Shown: piece after piece, positions 17,664 to 25,994 of the stretch
Layout: each line of letters opens with the position of its first letter
Numbering within the stretch: position 1 is the first letter of the stretch
Origin: Mycobacterium kansasii ATCC 12478
Lineage (GTDB): Bacteria > Actinomycetota > Actinomycetes > Mycobacteriales > Mycobacteriaceae
NCBI RefSeq assembly: GCF_000157895.3
Contig: NC_022663.1
Location: 2,294,001-2,358,000 of the forward strand
Length of the DNA: 64,000 bases
Direction of reading: 5' to 3'
Made by a program: the position numbers and the translations under genes
The notes under the pieces: generated by a model
Databases searched by the model: none
The model's input: only the letters and a program-made list of their open reading frames with translations
What the model was told of the DNA's origin: nothing

Positions 17664-17984
17664 ATGGCCAAGGGAATCATCTATGTCGAGACTCGCCCCA
17701 GCGCAGCCGATCGCGAACGCGAATACAACATCTGGTACGACGAGGTTCACATACCCGAACTGGTGGCGCTCGACGGATTCGTCTCGGCGCGGCGCCTGAG
17801 GCCGGTGAACGGTGCGGGGCCGTATGTGGCCCTTTACGAGATCGAAGGCGATGACCTGCAGGCGATCCTGGACAACATGGTTGCCTCGGCCGGCCGATTG
17901 CACATGTCCGACGCGCTGCAGTTCGATCCCCCACCGGTGATGCGGCTGCTCGAGGTGACGAGCGCGTACCCACCGACGGCGTGA
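17664..17984 (+). CDS. Small dimeric alpha/beta-barrel (EthD-like) protein
   Basis: 106 residues, ATG 17664 preceded by AGGAAGG. The pattern MAKGIIYVETRPS...YNIWYDEVHIPELVALDGFVSARR is typical of ferredoxin-like dimeric barrels of the EthD / stress-responsive group, often found with aromatic or terpenoid degradation genes. It follows the ferredoxin by 16 bases and should be co-transcribed. Enzymatic role not established. Confidence 0.75.
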   Translation: MAKGIIYVETRPSAADREREYNIWYDEVHIPELVALDGFVSARRLRPVNGAGPYVALYEIEGDDLQAILDNMVASAGRLHMSDALQFDPPPVMRLLEVTSAYPPTA

Positions 17985-18024
17985 TCACCTACGGCCTGAA
18001 CGCTTTTCGCGTGACCGCCGGTAC

Positions 18025-19014
18025 TCAACTTTGACGTGCCGCAACCGAACGGGTGATGCCTCGCGCGATGAGGGCACAGGCTGCCGTCGTCGCAGCAACG
18101 CATGCCAGGAACGCGAACCAATTGTGTTGCCAGCCCCAGTCATAGCGACCTTGCGCGAACACCGTCATCGCCACGATGCCGGCCACCGGGATGAGCGCAT
18201 ATGTCGCCCGGTAGTACCGCCGCAGGATCAGAATCCCTGCGGTCCACAACGGAGTTACCAGCGTCGCCTGAACATATGAATCGAAGATTTTCCAGGCGGG
18301 ATATGAGATCGGGCCGACCGACACCTGGTTTCCGCAGTGGCGATACTGGCCGCCGACCGTGCAGACCCAGTGGCTGGTGGCGTTCAGACAAGCCAGCACG
18401 GTGAGCGCGGCCGCGATCACCAACACCACGGCGCCAACCACCATCCGCAGTCCCGGTCGGGCAGTGTGGCTGCGCAGCGCCCGCGGGGGTTCGTCGAGCA
18501 CGCAAACCGTGTCCATGACCATATCGGCGATCGTTTGGCGCTTGGCCGTGAACAACGGCAGCAGGTAGCCGATGCCGAAGGTGATCGCGTCCAGAAAGTG
18601 GGCGAAGTAGCGCGCGATCGACGATCCGACGCCAATGGGCGCGCCGGTCCGTTCGCCGAGTACCTTGAACCTCAGCACCGACTTGCCGACGGTCGAGCCG
18701 GTAATCCCTTGGCGGTAGCCCCAATTCCAGACCCAGTACGCCAGCAACGCCAGATTGACGATCAATGCCACGATGCCCTGGAAACGTGAGCCGCCACCGA
18801 CCAAGGTGGCGGTCACGCCGCCGACGATCCCGAGCGTCACGCCGATAACGAACCCCAGCATGTAGTCGATGAGATAGGCGCCAACTCGCCGGATCCACGA
18901 TGCGTAGGCCGCCATCGGAAAGTCATGCATCGGTTGACCCGGGACCGGTGGATATCCCGCGCGTGCCCGCGGTGGGTATCCGGAGGGCGGCGGCATAGGC
19001 GGCTGTTCAGTCAT
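18025..19014 (-). CDS. RDD-family membrane protein
   Basis: 329 residues from ATG 19014 (MTEQPPMPPPSGYPP). A proline-rich cytoplasmic head of about 45 residues precedes an RDD domain (WIRRVGAYLIDYMLG, then GSTVGKSVLRFKVL and TIADMVMDT). A second hydrophobic part has about four further helices, with one loop holding WVCTVGGQYRHCGNQ. RDD proteins are thought to be transporters or accessory membrane proteins; no substrate is known here. Convergent with the small barrel protein gene. Confidence 0.82.
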   Translation of the reverse strand: MTEQPPMPPPSGYPPRARAGYPPVPGQPMHDFPMAAYASWIRRVGAYLIDYMLGFVIGVTLGIVGGVTATLVGGGSRFQGIVALIVNLALLAYWVWNWGYRQGITGSTVGKSVLRFKVLGERTGAPIGVGSSIARYFAHFLDAITFGIGYLLPLFTAKRQTIADMVMDTVCVLDEPPRALRSHTARPGLRMVVGAVVLVIAAALTVLACLNATSHWVCTVGGQYRHCGNQVSVGPISYPAWKIFDSYVQATLVTPLWTAGILILRRYYRATYALIPVAGIVAMTVFAQGRYDWGWQHNWFAFLACVAATTAACALIARGITRSVAARQS

Positions 19015-19317
19015 TTGCCGGGCCTTCCACTGGCGGGTGGATGCAACCCTACCCGAAACGGCCCGTGCCCTGGTCGAATTCGCTGGAGGCTCGGATTTTC
19101 GGCCCAGTTCCACGCAAGTTCTGTCCGGCGCGACGCCCTTGCTGACCGGAAGGCGGGAAGGCGCATTCGGCTGTTCCGTAAGGCGTTGGTGGCCAGTACT
19201 TTGTCGCGTTTTGCGATGACACCGGCAAAGCGCACGGGTGGCCAGGCGACCGGCGGGGGCGCAGTGTCGCTCGACCTAAGGTGAGTTGCTCCAGGCCCGC
19301 CGTTACACTTCCGGAGG
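19015..19317. other. Gap between RDD gene and toxin island
   Basis: Divergent promoter region without a convincing gene. Its last 74 bases (19244-19317) recur almost exactly in front of the third partner gene. Confidence 0.5.
19244..19317 (+). promoter_or_regulatory. Leader of toxin unit 1, duplicated at unit 3
   Basis: From AGGCGACCGGCGGGGGCG to the GGAGG ribosome site, this 74-base leader is co-linear with 25624-25697 and differs by only about two bases. It likely holds the promoter and translation signal of each toxin unit. Confidence 0.6.
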
Positions 19318-19611
19318 ATGGAGCAGGATCGGTTGCGGATCGATGTCGGTCAGCTAGAAGCTACGGCGGGTCAATGGAGTCGGCGAAGCGTCGAACTTGC
19401 CGTCCTAGCACCGCCTTCACTAGGGCAACCGTTTCAACGCACCACCGCGGCGGTGTGCGGTGCCTACGCAGCGGTTGAGTTTGCCGCCGCGGCGTTGTTG
19501 GCCCGGACACAGGCGACGACTGGCACGGTGCAGGCCGGTGCTGCAGGGTATGCCAGCAACGAAGCGACGGCTGTGGCCGAGATGTCAGCCGTGCAAGCCA
19601 GGTTGGTGTAA
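19318..19611 (+). CDS. EspC-like (DUF2580) ESX partner protein, unit 1
   Basis: 97-residue helical protein, ATG 19318 directly after TTCCGGAGG. The pattern LRIDVGQLEATAGQW at the N-terminus, an alanine-rich second helix and GYASNEATA near the end fit the DUF2580/EspC family of type VII substrates. Y78-x3-E82 is the YxxxD/E export signal. It ends 3 bases before the toxin gene and is likely the secretion partner that pairs with the toxin's WXG domain. Confidence 0.8.
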   Translation: MEQDRLRIDVGQLEATAGQWSRRSVELAVLAPPSLGQPFQRTTAAVCGAYAAVEFAAAALLARTQATTGTVQAGAAGYASNEATAVAEMSAVQARLV

Positions 19612-19614
19612 TCG

Positions 19615-20748
19615 GTGGCCACCCTTTCCCAAGTCCGGACCTGGAGCACCCAGCATCTGATCGAGGCGGCCGGCTACTGGACCAAGACCGCCGATCAGTG
19701 GGAAGACGTGTTCTTGCAGATGCGCAACCAATCCCACACCCTGATTTGGGAAGGCGCCGGCGGTGATGCGCTGCGGGCGCGAACCGGCGCGGACTTCTCG
19801 GTGGTGAGCGCCAAGGCCGACCAATTGCGCCAAGCGAGCAAGATTGCCCGTGACGGCGCCGGCACCATCGGGGCCGCCCAACGCAGGGTCCTCTTTGCTA
19901 TCGAGGACACCCATAACGCGGGTTTTGCTGTGGGAGAAGACTTCTCGGTCATCGACACCCGAACCAGCCGCTCCGCGGCCGAACAGGCGGCTCGTCAAGC
20001 CCAAGCCCAAGCATTCGCCGCCGACATCCGCCAACGCGTCGCCCAACTGCTCGGGGTCGAACACGACGTAGCCGGCAAAATCACCGCCGCGACGGCCGGA
20101 ATCGCGGCCACCACCTTCCCGGAAACACCTCACGACCCCAAACCTCGCATCCAGGCCGTCGACAACCACACCTTCAAAGACAGCCCACAACAACCGCAGC
20201 CACCGGACGATCCGGCGCGGATGACACCTGAACAAGCACGGGCAGCCTATAACCAACTGAAAGGGGAGATCCGCGACCATAATTCGTGGCGACCCCCGCT
20301 CGATGACGCCAGCGCGGTCGCCACCTACAACCGAGAAGCAGATGCGCTCAATGCCCGGAAAGGCGCCTTGGAGGCGCAGCTAGGCAAGACAGAGACCGTG
20401 CCCGCCCAAGGAACACGCCTGGTCCCGGACTGGGCACAGCCATGGCAACCGCCACCACACTCACCAACACCAGTCCCGCATGGCCCAGGCACTTGGCAAC
20501 CGGTCACCGAGTCGATGTCCGACCGCGCCGCCCAATACCAAATGCAGATCACCGGACACCCCATCACCGAGGGATACATCGTCGACGGGGTGAAATTCGA
20601 CGGATTCACAGACGGAGCGCTAATTGAAGTTAAAAGCTATTACTCACAGTTCATCGAAAACGGCCACTGGAAGCCGTTCTTCACCGGACAACAGAGTCTC
20701 GTCAACCAAGCACTGAATCAAGTAAGCGCTGCGCACGGAACTCCATAG
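19615..20748 (+). CDS. ESX-type polymorphic toxin with Tox-REase-5 domain, unit 1, frameshifted
   Basis: Predicted secreted nuclease toxin, 377 residues as read, from GTG 19615. Residues 1-100 form a WXG-like helical domain (WEG at 45-47); a linker rich in Pro and Gln follows; the C-terminal region from about residue 305 (YQMQITGHPITEGYIVDG, KFDGF, LIEVKSYY) is a restriction-endonuclease-fold toxin with D...ExK residues. It is almost identical to toxin 2 up to the ExK motif, then varies. One base is missing near 20745 compared with toxin 2, ending the protein at GTP*. The lost tail is still legible in the next frame to 20855, so this copy is probably inactive or recently broken, unless the base is a sequencing error. 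Confidence 0.85.
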   Translation: MATLSQVRTWSTQHLIEAAGYWTKTADQWEDVFLQMRNQSHTLIWEGAGGDALRARTGADFSVVSAKADQLRQASKIARDGAGTIGAAQRRVLFAIEDTHNAGFAVGEDFSVIDTRTSRSAAEQAARQAQAQAFAADIRQRVAQLLGVEHDVAGKITAATAGIAATTFPETPHDPKPRIQAVDNHTFKDSPQQPQPPDDPARMTPEQARAAYNQLKGEIRDHNSWRPPLDDASAVATYNREADALNARKGALEAQLGKTETVPAQGTRLVPDWAQPWQPPPHSPTPVPHGPGTWQPVTESMSDRAAQYQMQITGHPITEGYIVDGVKFDGFTDGALIEVKSYYSQFIENGHWKPFFTGQQSLVNQALNQVSAAHGTP

Positions 20749-20855
20749 AATGGGTATTCGCGGAACCAGAAACTGCCGCTGTAGTGAGGCAGATGTTAAA
20801 CGATGTTCCTGGTCTACAGGGTGCTATTGACTACGTGGTTATACCGCCACCCTAA
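20746..20855 (+). pseudogene. Detached C-terminal tail of toxin 1
   Basis: Read one frame over, this stretch gives EWVFAEPETAAVVRQML and ends VVIPPP before a stop at 20853-20855. It aligns with EWVFAQPETAALVEDLL...VVPPK at the end of toxin 2, showing that a single-base deletion separated it from the toxin frame. Confidence 0.75.
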
Positions 20856-20870
20856 GCAAAGGATCGGTAA

Positions 20871-21818
20871 ATGACGAAATCGAATGTGAGTGTCGGATGG
20901 GGAGGCCGTGTCGAGTCGGTCGACCAAGCCGCAGGCCGGGTTGCGAAACTGTTGCCGGCGCTCGCTGCGCTCGACTCAGCCCTGTCGAGCTGGCGCGATC
21001 TTGGCCGGTCCAAAAGGGAGGCAACCGCCAAACCCTTGGTCACCACCAACCACGCCGACTTGGTGCAGCGATTACAGGACGGACGACACCGCACCGACGT
21101 TGGCCGACAAATCATGGAAGATATGGGCTACTCGGTCTACTGGTGGAACGGCGCCGAGGACAACCAGGCGGCGGCTAACTTGAATATCCATATCGGTTCT
21201 AGTGCACTGGGAAACCATGTGGTGCTCAAGCTGCCCGAACCCGATGCGGTCCCGAGCCTCTACACCCGGGGCATCGCGCATAAACTTCTACATATTTTCG
21301 TGGATATTTTTGACCCCGATTCGGTGCTTTGGTCTAATGAGGAACTTCTCGCCAAGCAAACAGAGCCGGATCGCTCAACCGAGGATGGCCGCGGATATGT
21401 ACTCGGGAAATTGATCGGACACCCGGCAGGGTGGGCTAATTTCCTCAGCGATTCCGATTCGGTAAAGTTCGACATGGCCTTGTTGCCAGCTGGCGCAACC
21501 GTTGAACGCCTCGGCACCGGAACGTTGGTGCTGCTCGGGCAAGACCCAGCTGACCCGCCGCTTCGTGATGTCCTTCAGGTGCGCAGGGCAATGGGCTACG
21601 AGGTGCCCACCCAGCGGACAGAATCATCCGAAGACGTGGACGCCGCCTCGGCCGGCCCGACGGCAACCCCTACCGCGCCGGGAGCATCTGTGAACCCGAC
21701 GGACAGAGGGCAATCCGACCCTCGACCCGGCATCGAAACACGCGGTGTTGGATACCCGGAAAGCAACACTGATGCTCAGCACAGCGGCGCTCCGCGCGGT
21801 ACCACCGCCCACGACTGA
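20871..21818 (+). CDS. Imm52-type immunity protein 1
   Basis: 315 residues from ATG 20871. The start SVGWGGRVESVDQAAGRVA... followed by SSWRDLGRSKREA fits the Imm52 immunity family that accompanies Tox-REase-5 toxins. Residues about 1-170 differ from the other two copies. From KLIGHPAGWANFLSDSDS onward it is nearly identical to them, ending in a Pro/Thr-rich tail. It should neutralise toxin 1 in the producing cell by binding its nuclease domain. It lies 16 bases after the end of the broken toxin tail. Confidence 0.75.
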   Translation: MTKSNVSVGWGGRVESVDQAAGRVAKLLPALAALDSALSSWRDLGRSKREATAKPLVTTNHADLVQRLQDGRHRTDVGRQIMEDMGYSVYWWNGAEDNQAAANLNIHIGSSALGNHVVLKLPEPDAVPSLYTRGIAHKLLHIFVDIFDPDSVLWSNEELLAKQTEPDRSTEDGRGYVLGKLIGHPAGWANFLSDSDSVKFDMALLPAGATVERLGTGTLVLLGQDPADPPLRDVLQVRRAMGYEVPTQRTESSEDVDAASAGPTATPTAPGASVNPTDRGQSDPRPGIETRGVGYPESNTDAQHSGAPRGTTAHD

Positions 21819-21833
21819 TACTTGGCTGAATCA

Positions 21834-21958
21834 TGGTCAACTGCACATCTGGGATCAGGCCGTTCGCCTCCGGGGTACCCATGCAATACGACGCTGACGT
21901 CAACCCGCGTGACAAAGCCGCGGCATCAGCGCCGCTGCTGCACCGCATGCGAAGCTGA
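21834..21958. repeat. Non-coding or decayed segment, copy 1
   Basis: This block, starting ATGGTCAACTGCAC and ending CGCATGCGAAGCTGA, recurs at 25475-25600 with about one substitution and one inserted base. The insertion breaks any shared frame, so it is unlikely to be coding now; in copy 1 a 41-codon frame is open. It marks the 3' border of immunity genes 1 and 3. Confidence 0.55.
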
Positions 21959-21960
21959 GA

Positions 21961-22197
21961 TGGAGTCGGCGAAGCGTCGAACTTGCTGTCTTAGCACCGC
22001 CCCTGCCGGGGCAACCGTTTCAACCCACCGCCGTAGCGGTGGGCGGTGCCCACGCAGCGGTTGACCTGGCTGCGGCGGCGTCGACCGCCCGCACCCAAGC
22101 GACGGCCAGCACGGTGCAGGCCGGTGCTACGGGATATGCCAGCAACGAAGCGACCGCTGTGGCCGAGATGTCAGCCGTGCAAGCCAGATTGGTGTAA
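21961..22197 (+). pseudogene. EspC-like partner, unit 2, lacking its 5' end
   Basis: The frame reads WSRRSVELAVLAPP, then GYASNEATAVAEMSAVQARLV to the stop at 22195-22197, matching residues 20-97 of partner 1. The first about 19 codons and the duplicated leader are absent; the join to the repeat at 21834-21958 is abrupt. No in-frame start with a ribosome site is evident, so toxin 2 may lack a working partner or borrow one from unit 1 or 3. Confidence 0.75.
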
Positions 22198-22200
22198 TCG

Positions 22201-23433
22201 GTGGCCACCCTTTCCCAAATCCGGACCTGGAGCACCCAGCATCTGATCGAGGCGGCCACCTACTGGACCAAGACCGCCGATCAGTGGGAAGACGTGTTCT
22301 TGCAGATGCGCAACCAATCCCACACCCTGATTTGGGAAGGCGCCGGCGGTGATGCGCTGCGGGCGCGAACCGGCGCGGACTTCACAGTCGTGAGCGCCAA
22401 AGCCGACCAATTGCGCCAAGCGAGCAAGATTGCCCGTGACGGCGCCGGCACCATCGGCGCCGCCCAACGCAGGGTCCTCTTTGCTATCGAGGACACCCAT
22501 AACGCGGGTTTTGCTGTGGGAGAAGACTTCTCGGTCATCGACAGCCGAACCAGCCGATCCGCGGCCGAACAGGCGGCTCGTCAAGCCCAAGCCCAAGCAT
22601 TCGCCGCCGACATCCGCCAACGCGTCGCCCAACTGCTCGGGGTCGAACACGACGTAGCCGGCAAAATCACCGCCGCGACGGCCGGAATCGCGGCCACCAC
22701 CTTCCCGGAAACACCTCACGACCCCAAACCTCGCATCCAGGCCGTCGACAACCACACCTTCAAAGACAGCCCACAACAACCGCAGCCACCGGACGATCCG
22801 GCGCGGATGACACCTGAACAAGCACGGGCAGCCTATAACCAACTGAAAGGGGAGATCCGCGACCATAATTCGTGGCGACCCCCGCTCGATGACGCCAGCG
22901 CGGTCGCCACCTACAACCGAGAAGCAGATGCGCTCAATGCCCGGAAAGGCGCCTTGGAGGCGCAGCTAGGCAAGACAGAGACCGTGCCCGCCCAAGGAAC
23001 ACGCCTGGTCCCGGACTGGGCACAGCCATGGCAACCGCCACCACACTCACCAACACCAGTCCCGCATGGCCCAGGCACTTGGCAACCGGTCACCGAGTCG
23101 ATGTCCGACCGCGCCGCCCAATACCAAATGCAGATCACCGGACACCCCATCACCGAGGGATACATCGTCGACGGGGTGAAATTCGACGGATTCACAGACG
23201 GAGCGCTAATTGAGGTTAAAAGCTATTATGATCAGTTTACCGAGAACGGCCACTGGAAGCCCTGGTTTACCGGCGAGCAAGGAATACTCAATCAGGCGTA
23301 TAATCAAATACGGGTCGCCGGGACAACACCGATAGAATGGGTATTCGCTCAGCCAGAAACCGCGGCGCTCGTGGAAGATCTTCTGACAAGAAACGGGTAT
23401 GCCATCAACGTCATAGTGGTTCCGCCGAAGTAG
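22201..23433 (+). CDS. ESX-type polymorphic toxin with intact Tox-REase-5 domain, unit 2
   Basis: The complete version: 410 residues from GTG 22201. WXG-like domain 1-110 (W45-E46-G47), linker about 160-300, nuclease domain about 305-410 with D329 in KFDGF, E338-x-K340 in LIEVKSYY, and IEWVF at 378-382. These are the hallmarks of Tox-REase-5, a restriction-endonuclease-fold DNase toxin of contact-dependent systems. It starts 3 bases after the truncated partner gene and is followed by two Imm52-type genes. Export through an ESX system is inferred from the WXG domain and the EspC-like partner. Confidence 0.87.
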   Translation: MATLSQIRTWSTQHLIEAATYWTKTADQWEDVFLQMRNQSHTLIWEGAGGDALRARTGADFTVVSAKADQLRQASKIARDGAGTIGAAQRRVLFAIEDTHNAGFAVGEDFSVIDSRTSRSAAEQAARQAQAQAFAADIRQRVAQLLGVEHDVAGKITAATAGIAATTFPETPHDPKPRIQAVDNHTFKDSPQQPQPPDDPARMTPEQARAAYNQLKGEIRDHNSWRPPLDDASAVATYNREADALNARKGALEAQLGKTETVPAQGTRLVPDWAQPWQPPPHSPTPVPHGPGTWQPVTESMSDRAAQYQMQITGHPITEGYIVDGVKFDGFTDGALIEVKSYYDQFTENGHWKPWFTGEQGILNQAYNQIRVAGTTPIEWVFAQPETAALVEDLLTRNGYAINVIVVPPK

Positions 23434-23443
23434 AGAGGGTCGC

Positions 23444-24403
23444 ATGCCTAGAGCGGAAGTGGGGGTGTATTGGGGACCCCGTGCCGAATCGGTGGATGAA
23501 TCCGCTTATCGGATTGCGCGGCTCGTGACGACGCTGGCAGCGCTCGATCCAGTGCTGTCGGGCTGGCGTGACGGGGGTCCGTCAAAGCGCGAAGCACTAG
23601 CCCAGCCGTTGGTAACCAACGATCACGCCGACTTGGTTGAGCGACTGCTTGCAGGGCGCAATCGCCGCCCCGACAACAACGAAGTCATCGAACCGTACGG
23701 GTACGCGGCACACTGGTGGAATGGGGGCTCCGACAACAGCCGGCCAGCTGCTAAATTGTCGATCCGTATCGCTGGGACATCAGCTATCGGGCTAAATAAT
23801 GCTATGCTCGATCTTCCCGATCAAGAATCGGCGCCACGCTTGTACAGACTGGAGACCGCGCGCCACATTATCCAGACGCTTTTAGATGTCTTCGGACCCG
23901 AGTGGGGTGTTTGGACGAACAACGATCTTCGCAATAAACAAAAAGAGCCAAATCGGCCTACGAAGGATGGCCGCGGATATGTACTCGGGAAATTGATCGG
24001 ACACCCGGCGGGGTGGGCTAATTTCCTCAGCGATTCCGATTCGGTAAAGTTCGACATGGCCTTGTTGCCAGCTGGCGCAACGGTTGAACGCCTCGGCACC
24101 GGAACGTTGGTGCTGCTCGGGCAAGACCCAGCTGACCCGCCGCTTCGTGATGTCCTTCAGGTGCGCAGGGCAATGGGCTACGAGGTGCCCACCCTGCGGA
24201 CAGAATCATCTGAAGAGGTGGCCGTCGCCTCGGCCGGCCCGGCGGCAACCCCTACCGCACCGGGACCCTCTGTGAGCCCGACGGACAGAGGGCAATCCGA
24301 CCCTCGACCCGGCATCGAAACACGCGGTGTTGGATACCCGGAAAGCAACACGGATGCTCAGCGCAGCGACGCTCAGCGCGGCACCAGCGCGCACGACAAA
24401 TAG
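23444..24403 (+). CDS. Imm52-type immunity protein 2
   Basis: 319 residues from ATG 23444 (MPRAEVGVYWGPRAESVDES), 10 bases after the intact toxin. The N-terminal half follows the Imm52 pattern WGPRxESVDE...LSGWRDGG...KREALAQP; the C-terminal half from LIGHPAGWANF is shared with immunity 1 and 3. As the gene next to the intact REase toxin it is the best candidate for its cognate immunity. Confidence 0.77.
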   Translation: MPRAEVGVYWGPRAESVDESAYRIARLVTTLAALDPVLSGWRDGGPSKREALAQPLVTNDHADLVERLLAGRNRRPDNNEVIEPYGYAAHWWNGGSDNSRPAAKLSIRIAGTSAIGLNNAMLDLPDQESAPRLYRLETARHIIQTLLDVFGPEWGVWTNNDLRNKQKEPNRPTKDGRGYVLGKLIGHPAGWANFLSDSDSVKFDMALLPAGATVERLGTGTLVLLGQDPADPPLRDVLQVRRAMGYEVPTLRTESSEEVAVASAGPAATPTAPGPSVSPTDRGQSDPRPGIETRGVGYPESNTDAQRSDAQRGTSAHDK

Positions 24404-24509
24404 TTCTTTATTGAATCGTGCCCACGATGTCTAAGTTCGCAGCCATTCGCCTACAAGTACCGTGCAAAGCGACGTTCGGTTCATGCCCATCTCGGGTGCC
24501 AAGGAAAAT

Positions 24510-25460
24510 ATGTCACCGAGTTTTTACCTAGGTGCGTACTTGGGGATCCGTGCGGCGTCTGTGGACGAGTGCGCACAGCGTCTGACCACGCTGATTGAAC
24601 AGTTCGCACACGTTGACCCACTCTTAACTGGTTGGCGCCAAGGGGCGGGATCCAAACGAAGGGCTATCGAGCAACCGGTTGTGATATCCGATCATACGGA
24701 TCTAGTGACTCGGCTCCTTGCAGGACGCAATCGCCGAGACACTAACAGGCAGGTTATTGATGAACTCGGCTACTCTGTGTCTTGGTGGAACGGAAACCCA
24801 GATGCATCGATCGGCCTTTCTGTCGGATGTGGTCGGACCTCACCATACGTAACGAACAGCTTCATCTTAAATCTGCCCAAACCTGGCGCCGGCTCAGGTC
24901 ACATATATGACCCGGCCGTCGCAGCGAAATTGCTGAATATCGTGGTCGACACATGGCAGCCCGATCATGCTGTTTGGACGAACCACGATCTAGTCGACAA
25001 ACAGCGCCAGCCAGATCAGCGGCTGGAAAATGGCGGCATAATTGCTGGTCAATTGATCGGACACCCGGCAGGGTGGGCTAATTTACTCAGCGATTCCGAT
25101 TCGGTAAAGTTCGACATGGCCTTGTTGCCAGCTGGCGCAACCGTTGAACGCCTCGGCACCGGAACGTTGGTGCTGCTCGGGCAAGACCCAGCTAACCCGC
25201 CGCTTCGTGATGTCCTTCAGGTGCGCAGGGCAATGGGCTACGAGGTGCCCACCCAGCGGACAGAATCATCCGAAGACGTGGACGCCGCCTCGGCCGGCCC
25301 GGCGGCAACCCCTACCGCGCCGGGAGCATCTGTGAACCCGACGGACAGAGGGCAATCCGACCCTCGACCCGGCATCGAAACACGCGGTGTTGGATACCCG
25401 GAAAGCAACACGGATGCTCAGCGCAGCGACGCTCCGCGCGGTACCACCGCCCACGACTGA
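24510..25460 (+). CDS. Imm52-type immunity protein 3
   Basis: 316 residues from ATG 24510 (MSPSFYLGAYLGIRAASVDE), chosen because it aligns with the starts of the other copies and has AGGA upstream; a GTG at 24462 would add 16 residues. The variable N-terminal half differs from copies 1 and 2; the constant C-terminal half is nearly identical, including the last residues GAPRGTTAHD of copy 1 (here DAPRGTTAHD). No toxin gene lies directly before it, so it is an orphan that may protect against a toxin held by other strains. Confidence 0.75.
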   Translation: MSPSFYLGAYLGIRAASVDECAQRLTTLIEQFAHVDPLLTGWRQGAGSKRRAIEQPVVISDHTDLVTRLLAGRNRRDTNRQVIDELGYSVSWWNGNPDASIGLSVGCGRTSPYVTNSFILNLPKPGAGSGHIYDPAVAAKLLNIVVDTWQPDHAVWTNHDLVDKQRQPDQRLENGGIIAGQLIGHPAGWANLLSDSDSVKFDMALLPAGATVERLGTGTLVLLGQDPANPPLRDVLQVRRAMGYEVPTQRTESSEDVDAASAGPAATPTAPGASVNPTDRGQSDPRPGIETRGVGYPESNTDAQRSDAPRGTTAHD

Positions 25461-25474
25461 TACTTGGCTGAATC

Positions 25475-25600
25475 ATGGTCAACTGCACGTCTGGGATCAG
25501 GCCGTTCGCCTCCGGGCGTACCCATGCAATACGACGCTGACGTCAACCCGCGTGACAAAGCCGCGGCATCAGCGCCGCTGCTGCACCGCATGCGAAGCTG
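25475..25600. repeat. Non-coding or decayed segment, copy 2
   Basis: Second copy of the 21834-21958 block, after immunity 3, with one extra C near 25520. It is followed by a short unique stretch and then the duplicated leader. Confidence 0.55.
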
Positions 25601-25623
25601 AGTTGTCTACGACAACGACGGCA

Positions 25624-25697
25624 AGGCGACCGGCGGGGGCGCAGTGTCGCTCGACCTAAGGTGAGTTGCTCCAGGCCCGCCACTACACTTCCGGAGG
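25624..25697 (+). promoter_or_regulatory. Leader of toxin unit 3
   Basis: Near-exact copy of 19244-19317, again ending in TTCCGGAGG immediately before the ATG of the partner gene. Confidence 0.6.
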
Positions 25698-25991
25698 ATG
25701 GAACGGGGTCAGCTGCGGATCGATGTCCCACAGCTAGAAGGCGTGGCCAGTCAATGGGGTCAGCGAAGCTTGGAACTTGCCGTCCTAGCACCGCCTTCAC
25801 TAGGGCAACCGTTTCAACGCACCACCGCGGCGGTGCGCGGTGCCCACGCAGCGGTTGAGTTTGCCGCCGCGGCGTTGTTGGCCCGGACACAGGCGACGGC
25901 CAGCACGGTGCAGGCCGGTGCTACGGGATATGCCAGCAACGAAGCGACCGCTGTGGCCGAGATGGCGGCCGCGCGACCGAGATTGGTGTAG
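25698..25991 (+). CDS. EspC-like (DUF2580) ESX partner protein, unit 3
   Basis: 97 residues, paralog of partner 1 (MERGQLRIDVPQLEGVASQW). Keeps the GYASNEATA export motif (YxxxE). Differences from partner 1 are concentrated in the first helix and at the very end (AAARPRLV). It lies 3 bases before toxin 3. Confidence 0.8.
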   Translation: MERGQLRIDVPQLEGVASQWGQRSLELAVLAPPSLGQPFQRTTAAVRGAHAAVEFAAAALLARTQATASTVQAGATGYASNEATAVAEMAAARPRLV

Positions 25992-25994
25992 GGA

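Noticed and set aside
20500..20748. Restriction-endonuclease fold in toxins taken as a restriction-modification system
   Set aside because: No methyltransferase or specificity subunit nearby. The domain is fused to a WXG delivery domain and paired with Imm52-type genes, which fits a toxin.
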